This document shows positions 19,101 to 28,100 of a stretch of DNA of 43,521 bases, piece by piece. Made by a program: the position numbers and the translations under genes. The notes under the pieces are model-generated. The model searched no databases. It had not been told where the DNA came from and worked only from the letters and a program-made list of their open reading frames with translations. Source of the stretch: Pinguiococcus pyrenoidosus (Eukaryota > Sar > Pinguiophyceae > Pinguiochrysidales > Pinguiochrysidaceae); assembly GCA_019677205.1 (NCBI GenBank), contig JAAMXY010001317.1, positions 1 to 43,521 of the forward strand, read 5' to 3'. The first letter of the stretch is position 1, and every line of letters begins with the position of its first letter.

Positions 19101-22100
19101 TCACGATCCCAGTTTCAGCTTCGTTGGGCGTCCGAGTTTCACAAGCGCCCCGGTGGGGGGCTCTTCCACCTTGACCGCGTGATGTCCCTGTACGTCGCGG
19201 CCCAGAGCGAAGCATGCCGTGCGGAGGAGGTTCTTCGCGCAAGAATGCTGGCGCACGGTCCCGGCGCCGCTGGCGAAGGCGCGGTCCGAGCCAATCCTGC
19301 GCGCCTGAGAGTCCGGGTGTGCCATCGCGAAGGGGCATGGGTGACTGCGAAGCGAGCTCTGGATTCGGGGACAATCATCGACGACGCGGCGGCGCCCACG
19401 CCCGGCGGCGTGTCGGCGATTGAAAGGCTCCCCTGCGGTGCGATTGTGGAGGTGACCGATGCCTGCGTCGTTCCGAATCCGTCTCCGAGCTCCAAGGTGG
19501 GGAGCATCCTGCAGGTGGCAGACGCCGTGCTGAGATACAGAGTGGGCTCGGGGTGGATAAGCGCCACGAGACCGTTCTCGCATCCGGAGCCAATCGTCGA
19601 AGTTGTGGCCGTGGACGGTGCTCTGCAGAGTGCCGACGCTGCAGAGCACTCGGTGGCAGACCTGATCCGGGAAGTGAAGGAGCTGAAGCTTCGGCACGCT
19701 CTGGGGGTTGGGAAGGCGACGAAGAAGACCGACTTTGTCCGGATGCGCTCGTTCAAGACGCGGAGCGTTGCCGAGGTCGGCATCCTCTGCTGCCAGAAGC
19801 TGCATCTGGCGGTGAAGAACCTGGTGGCGACCCTCGCGAGGATGTTCATTCTCCCGTCGCGGGGTGGATACCACCACACCTCGCGGCACGACATCACGCT
19901 CCACTCGTGGGCGATGAGTGACTTCCTTGCAAATGCGCTGAACCAGGCCTCCGAGAGTGCGAACCGCGCGGCATCTGCCTCCTTGCCGTGGGCCCTGGTA
20001 CAGCGAGGCTTGGTCCTGGACCTGGCGACCGTCATCCTGCACGATGACAAGCGCCGCATGGTGAACAGCGTCGTGCTGTACAGGATGCACCAGCAGGGCA
20101 TGCTGGCGCGGCTCCTCCGGACGGTGTTCGCCACGTTGGACGCCTTCTTGGAGCGCGATGAGGCGAGCCTGGCGGATCGAGCCCGGCAGGCGGTGCTCCG
20201 GCAGGCGGAAGGCCCTCTGCGCCTGGCGCTGAACTACCTTCACAGCCTCTGCGTCCGGAGAACGTTCATGGAGTCCGCCTACACAAGGGCCTTGGTGCGA
20301 ACGATTGGGCCGGATTCCAATCCCAGGAGGGGCGATCCCTTCGACCCCGATCAGTTCTATCTACACATGCTGACCCTGTTGTACGAGCGTGCGAACGATG
20401 TGTGCAAGCATCCCGGGCTATCGCGCGTTACGGCGTCGCTCACGTGCTCGCTTCTCCCCTTCCTCTGCAGCCTGAAGTCCGCCTCGGTCGATGTCGACAA
20501 GGCGATCAAGGCGGGACCGGTCGTCGCGGATCGTGAGCGTCGTCGAGACGCACGAGAGGAGCTCGGTGATCGCGCGATCGGGAGGCTGGCGCAGTACCTC
20601 GGAGGGCGGGCGATGCGACGCGTCGAGCCCGATGAGGCGGTGGTCAACCAACTCACAGAGATGGGTTTCTCCCGTGAGCACATCGTCGCGGGCATCAACG
20701 CGACGCAGAGCAACAGAGCGGAGATGATCATGGAATACCTGGTCGCCAACCCCCCTCCTCCGCCACCACCGCGCCAAACCCCAGCGCAGGCGCAAGGGCA
20801 GGCACAGGCGCAGGCACAGGCGCAGGCGCAGGCGCAGGCGCAAGCGCAACCGCCTCCTACCGCCTTGACACCGCCCCAAGGATCCAGCTCTACAGCCGCG
20901 GGCAGCGATGCGTCGCAAGCAGCTCCGGCAACGGCTGCTGAAGGCGAGGCAGCGCCATCGGCCGCTGCCGAGGGCGAAGGCACGGCAAATGCTGGTGAGC
21001 AGGCGCCCAATCCGACCAACGACAACGCGCTCATGGAGACCGAAGAGGCCGAACAGTCCTCGGGACGTGCTGAAGGTGACGCAAGCGCGACTGCAGCTCC
21101 CGGCCCTGGAGCCGCCACGCAGGCAGCACAAGCTCAAGCAAGTGGAGACAACGATATGGTAGAAGCTCCTCCCCCGGCGCCTTCGATGGGGATGAGTGCG
21201 GAAGATCCGGAGCGGAACGCACCGGACGATCGAACCCAAGAAGCCGCCGGTGGAGCGACTCCCAACCCCGACGCGGAGGTCAGCGAACGAGGCGAGATCG
21301 ATGATCCGTCCTTGATCATGACGTTGGATCTGCAAGAAGGCGGCGCCACAGAAGCGAAGGAGGGCGGGGCGAAGAGGGAAGGAGACGCGTCGAAGCAAGA
21401 GGGTGGCAATGCGGAGGAAGCCCGAAAGCAGCTGGTCCGAAGGAGCGCCGAGCACCTGTGGAACGTGACGGAGAACCTTGACTTCGCCAGCTGTGTGCGC
21501 GAGCTGAGCGGGGCGGATCCTGCCTTCTTCCTCGTGTGCACCGAGGACGACTGGGTACGCCTGCTGCACATGGGAGCCCAGCACACGCTGGGTCCGGTCC
21601 TTGACCTCACCTCGGAGGATATCGACGAATTGGAGGAAGAGGCGTCGCAGGAGCGACGCCTCGCAAACGTCCAGGCCGTAGCAGCCATCACAAGGTTTGT
21701 GAAGGAAGCCTTCCCTGCGAAGGAGAAGTCCCGCGTGTATGTCAATCTGCTGGAGGACTTGCTGACGAGGGCGAACCAGCTTATGGGCAGGCTTGCAGAG
21801 AACGACCCGAAGGTCGAAGCCAGCCTCGGTCGCATCCTCCATGTGATTCTGATGCTCATTCGTGAGGAGGGAGACCTCTACTCCCTGGGCCACGGTGTGG
21901 TTGACACGGCCTCCGGGGCGGCCGAAGGACAGGCAGTCAAGCCACCGCCGCGGAGGACCGCGGCGTTCGCAGCGCCGCCGAAATCCGACGATGCGAGCGA
22001 CGAGAAAAGTGAAGGCCAGGTGCGAGAGCACAAGCCGGAAGACGAAACCGCGGCGCCGAGTGCGTCGCCGTATCACGAGGAGATGCAGCGGGTCCTGCGT

Positions 22101-25100
22101 CTCTTCGAGGAGCGACTGCTGCGGGCGCTTTCCATCGGACTTGGAAGGGGCAGGATTGGCAAGAAGGACGAAGAGAAGAAGGGGCCCGGGCAGCGGTACT
22201 GGAACCGCCTGTCTAGACTCCCTCGCTGGGTGGAACCATGCATGCTGCTGCTGGACGTCATGGCGATGCGGAATCCCACATCCCTGAAAGGGCAGCTCAA
22301 GTCGGGTGCCCAAGCCCTGGGCAGATCCGATTCTCTGCGCTCCGACGACGCGCGAGCGAGCCTGTCGATCGGAGACCTCCTCGTGGAGGCCATGCCGGAG
22401 TCCAAAGGAGCAGATCAAGGCACGGAGGAGAAGGCGAAGCAGGCAACTCCCGTGGAGATGAAGCTGGCCACCTTCCTTTCGCACAAGTCGCGGAAGATGG
22501 TTTTTGAGGCAATTTTGAGGATTCTGAAGCTCTCCGCTGCCACGCATCCTGGACTCCGGACGACCTCCGTGAAGCCGAATCGCCTTCCGCTCACGAGCTT
22601 CGGCGCCGTGGTCCTCCAGACCGCCCTGCAGCTGCTCACCAGGCTGCTGCGCGACTACCGATACGTCGTCCAGTTCTTGGAGGCGGGCGGAATTCCACAA
22701 CTGCTGCGGATCAGTCCGGCGCTTCGCTTCCCGGGCCATGTGAGCATGGTCGTTGGCGTTTGCCGGAGGTGCCTCGAAGACCTCAATACTCTCCAGCACG
22801 CCATGGAGACGGACATCCGAACGCAGCTGCCAAAACTGGCGCAGAAGGAGAGGCACACCGCGTACTCAAGCGTGTCCGAAGGGGTGCACATGTCGGCCTT
22901 CCTTTCCCACTTTGCGGCAGCCGCCTGTCGCGATCCCAAGTGTTTCCGACGAGCCATGGAGAACGTGTGCGAGCTCGTGAAGGTTCCTTCTCATGCCCTG
23001 GGCGATGTGCGCGAGACCAACGAGGGCATGAAGTACCTCGTGGTGCTCAAGAAGACGACGCCTTCGGACGGAAACGCGGGGCCGGCGTCGGCTGGACCCG
23101 CGACGGCTGGACCCGTTCTTCTCGGAAAGACCAGCCCAAGGGAGCGCGATCCGTCGCCCTCGCGGAAGAGGGCCTCGATCAGGAACCCCTTCAATGCCGC
23201 GCAGAAGCTCGTGGGTGACATTGGAAGCTACGTTATCGACGCCTACGCGCTGCTGAAGGACGTCGGCTGCTACGCGGATGGAGACTACTATCCGAGCTCA
23301 CTTCGCCGAAGCCACGCCGAGCTCGAAGTGGGATTCGTCCGGGTTGACGAAGCGTTGGATATCTTGAGCGACCTCACGCTCGCCTTCCCCAGCTGCGGCA
23401 CGGCGATCCACCGCTTCTACTTGAAGCAGGAGGCGGGCCAGTCGTCTACGTACATGTCGGCCTTCATCCTCGAGCACGGGATCCGTGCTGGGCCGAAGCC
23501 CTCTCCGAGCTTTATCAACTTCCTCCTCCACGAGCTCCTGCCGACTCCGCGCGGCTTCGTGACGAACGTGCCCAAGTTCGAGTCCATCTACGCAGAAAGC
23601 CAAGGAGAGCCGAGCATCGCCAACTCGAAGTACGAGGGCATCATCAAGCGCAACAAAGACGTGCGGGAGCGCATCCGCCTCGTTCAGCGTGCGGCGCGAC
23701 TTGTGGTGGTCTTGTGTGCCCGGCCCGGCGAGGGACGACGCCGCGTCGTGTGCGATCTCGTCAAGGCGCTGCAGGGGCTGGGATGCAGCGACTCGCCATC
23801 GGACAAGGAGGAGTCCGCAACCGCGCCGCGACCCCGCAGAAGCGCCATGCGCCACGGCTGGGCCTTGCGCAGCTGGGGAGAGCTCGTGCTCGGGCTTCTA
23901 GCGCCGAGGCCGCTGCATAGCGATCCGACCGGCCGGAACTCACACCCCTGCTGGGAGATGCTGAAGGTCATGGTGGAAGCCGGCCTAACGAAGGCATTGA
24001 CGAACTCGCTCGTGTCTGCGGACTTTGAGCTGCCCCGGGCGTCACAGGTAGCAGCGGCGCTCCTGGAACCCCTCGAGTTTTTGACGCGCCGGAGTGTTGC
24101 CGAGAAGCTGCGCGAGCTCTGCCCGATTTCGGAGCGCTCGGAGGACCCCGCGGCGCCTGCGGGCGACTCGCAGAAGCCAGCGGCGGCGCATCAGCGAGCG
24201 GCGAGCGCGCCTGGGCAGGCGGCCCCCTCATCCAGCAGAGCAGAGACGCCTCGGCGGCGACCCGGAAGCCAGCGTGAGGAAGGCCAAGAGCAGCGGACCG
24301 CGAGGTCGGGGCGAAGCGGGAGTCGCTCCTCTCTTCGTCGAGGAAGGCGCAGCTCGGACGGGCCCGGAGCGGAAGGGGAGGCAGGCACCCCCGCGAGAGG
24401 AGGGGCACAGGACGGCGGGAGAAGACGGCGTTCAACGGGCAGCGCGACTCGACACGGCCCTTCGCCGCAAGCTCCCTCGAGCGCTGGGGACGGGGCGACG
24501 GAGCCGCCCGTGATGGAGCGGGCATCTCAAGGGCAGCAGCAGCAGCAGCAGCTGCATGAAGATAGCATGCTCGATGAAGGGTTCGCCGTGGCTGACGAGG
24601 GCATGGACATGGAGGGGGAGGATGTCATGGAAGGAGAGTATCCGACGCACTTCATACACACGTCCGATGGCGAAGTGATCGAGGTCCGCATCGAGGAGGA
24701 CACGGGCCTCGAGGACGACGACAGTGGGGACATGGTCCTGGGAGAGGGCGATTCGGACGACGACGAGGACCTCAGTGATGACATGAGCGACGACAGTATC
24801 AGCGACGAGGAGCACAGTGACGACGAGCACGAAGAGGAGTTGGTGTTCGAGGGCGCCACGCTGTATCCCGCAGACGAGGACAGCGACGACAGCGAAGCCT
24901 ACGGGAGCCCGGAGTACGAAATGCATCCCGAGATTGGCCTGTTCCAGAACAGCGACGTCGAGGGGGAGGTCTACTTCGCCGATGCCGTCGACGACCCGGA
25001 GGGCGCGCAAGGCGAGCAGCATGAGGTCTACTGGGGTGAAGAGGACGAAGCTGTGGAGGATCAGGAGGAAGTGGAGGATGCCTTGTTCGCGAGCATGGAC

Positions 25101-28100
25101 AATCCGCAGATCTCGGCCTCCCACGGAAGCCAGCCCTTCGCTCCGCGGACTGCAGGGCTGGCGTTTGACAATGCCGCCGAGACGCTCGGCCTGGGCATCG
25201 GCATTGGTCTTCCCACGAACGATCAGATCGGCAACGTTCTTCTCCACGACGACGGCAACGGCCACGTCGCAGGTGCTGCCCATGGAGGGAACCTCCACCT
25301 ACAGGACATGTTCATGAACCTGGTGCTGGGCTCGAACGGGCCTCAGGGCGCGATCTTCGGGGGCTTGCAGGGCACCGCCGGCGGCGGCGTGCAAGTCGTC
25401 CATTCCAATGGCCGCTTCAGTGGCGGCACTGCGAATGCGACGCGAATGGTGTTTCGTGAGCACCCAGATGGGCGCCTCACTTTCGAGGCCACGGACCAGC
25501 AGAGCATGCTGATCAACGCGAACTCCAACGCGGCCAGCGCTGGCGCGGAGGGACTGGCCGGCGAGATGATGTTCCCGCGCGGAGCCGCGGCCTTGACCCA
25601 CGACTCCACGACCCTGTCTGCTGCGTCGATGGGCCCTTCGTCGCTTTTGGCGCAGACCGTTGGGATGATGAACGCAACCGCTGCGCTGGACGGAAATCCC
25701 GGCCAGGCCTCGAATGCCGGCCGTGCCGGGCGGCCATGGGTGGGCACCCGCGAAGGGCGATCCGGGAGAAGCGTCCTCGAGGAGCTTTTCCCGAATGCTG
25801 TCGTGAGCTCGACGGGAGCCTCGGCCACGACCACGGGGAACGTGTCGCTTCCCCGACTCGATGCCCAGAGCGTCCGTTGGCGAGACGATGCCCAGAACCT
25901 GAGCGTCGCCGAGTTCAGTTTCGTGAATCAGCAGATGGCGAACATCATCCGCAACATGCACCTTCTGGATCCCCAGAGCGACGCCGCCGTGGCCACGTCG
26001 AACCCTCGAGCTGAGGACGCCCCGGCGGGCTCGGAAGGCAACCTGGAAAGCGGCGTGGAGCAAGGCGAAGCAGGTGGCGCTGACGGCGAGTCCGAAGGCG
26101 CTGCCGCTCGCGCGTCCACCAACAGCGCGGAGCCCGCCACAGATGGTCAAGAGCAGGTGCACACGGTGGCATCAGACGTTGGCAACGCTCCGGAGGGAGA
26201 TGGGTCCGGGGCTGTTGGGTTGGGATCTGAGGAGGCGAAGGACGATGCCGCGGGGCAGCCCGAGGCGTCCGTGGAAGGAGCTGCCGGGGACGCAACCGAA
26301 GCAGAAGCGCCTCAACGGGAAGCAGAAGCGTCCCTACCGGAACGAGAAGAACCCGTACAGGAAGCAGATGCCGGAGCAGTGCAAACGACGCCGGAGGAGA
26401 TGGACAGCACCGCGATGGAGGTGGATTCGGGCAACGTCAGCGGGGAGGGCACCGCGCTGGCTCATGGGCTGAACTCGGGCCTACGCATCGCCGAGTCGCC
26501 AGAGAGCGTGGGTGGCGCGTCGGACCAGAACAGCGCGATGGATGTGGTTCCTCTCCAAGACGCATCTGTTCCTGAGGGAGAGGCTGCCGGAGGCTCTGCA
26601 GGCGCACAGGCCGAGAATGCTGAGGTCTCAGCCCAAGAGCCGACGGCCCTCCCGGACGCTCCGGATGCAAGCTCCGGCCCCCCGCCAAGCGGCGATCCTC
26701 AGCCTGCTGCCACTTCCTCCAGTCCAGATCAAGGCGTGGGTGGGTCTGCTCCGGTGATACCTGATGGCATGGATCCGGAGGTGTTCGCGCAGCTGCCCGA
26801 GGACATGCAACGGGAGCTGATCGAGGCCAGCGCTGCCAACACGCAAGCGCAGGCGGCGCCGGAGACTGGAGCCACTGCGGGTGACTCCGCGCCCGAGTCC
26901 GGAAATGCCGCCGGAGGAGCTCAGCCTGACGATGACCTTGCGTCACGGGCGATCGCAGCTGGAATGGATCCAGAGGTTTTCGCAGCCCTACCGCCGGAAA
27001 TGCGAGAAGAGGTCCTGGCCCAGGCAGGTGCCTTCGCTCCGGCCGAGCCGCCGATTGACCCGGCGAACGCCGAGGACATGGACACCGGCTCGATCATGGC
27101 AACCCTTGACCCGCAGCTTCGGCAGGAGATCCTCCTGGAAGCCACGCCGGAGGTTCTACAGACTCTCCCGCCAGATCTGCGTGCCGAGGCGATGACGCTT
27201 CGCGACCGGGCTGCTGCTGCGCATGGGACCGAGGACTTCGCAATGGGACTGGGACTCGGCGCGAATCGCGGCGGCGGGGAGGGAGAGGGTGTCGTTGCCG
27301 GGCCCACGAGCCAGCGGCAGCGGAGGGTTCAGAAGATTGAACGTTGGCAGAAGAACACCATGGCGGTTGAGAAGGACGTCGACGGGCACCCCCTTGTCCA
27401 GCTCGACGGAGGTGCCCTCAAGGCTCTTCTGCTGCTGCTTTACCTGTGTGAACCGGTGCGGCCTACGAAGCTGAAGCACCGATTGTTCTTGAGCTTGACG
27501 CACTACAAGTACCTGCGAGGGCCCCTGCTCTCAGCGCTTGTCAAGCTGCTGCAAGCGGACGACGCGGGAGCCCGTGACGCTGTGAGAGGGGTATCACCCG
27601 CCCTGGACGAGGACCAGGCGGGAAAGAAGTGCTTCCCACCGAAGGAGATGATCGGCCTGCCGTCCGACGAGGACGAGAACGGGGTGCCAATGCCTTCTGG
27701 GTTTCTCCCGATCCACGGAAAGCATGGTCATCTCGACAGCGGAGTGCCCAGCGTGGTGGCGCGTCGCATGCTTGATCTCTTCTCGCATCTGGTGAAGAAC
27801 AACAGCCGCGTGCTGTTCGAGATGCTTGAGTCGTCCGACACAAGTGGAGCGGAGAAGGCGCCCTTCCTTTCGGACATCCTGGCCCTTCTGAACAGACCGG
27901 ACTACGTTAAGTCCGGGGCGTGCCTGGAGCTGCTGCTGCAGCTGCTCGATCAGATCGTCCGGCCCCTGACGGATCTCGAAGCCGCCGATGGCCGCGGGGC
28001 TGGCGAGTCAAAGGGCGGGGAGGAGCCCTCGCAGGGTCCTACCGAAGAAGAGGCGCAGAGCGAAGAGTACAAGAAGGCCATGGATGGGCGGGAGACGATA

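Noticed and set aside
20418-22856. 812-codon minus-strand open frame inside the HECT ligase
   Set aside because: Antisense of a GC-rich coding region, with an Arg/His/Leu-rich composition and no domain. The plus strand encodes the UBA and conserved ligase segments here.
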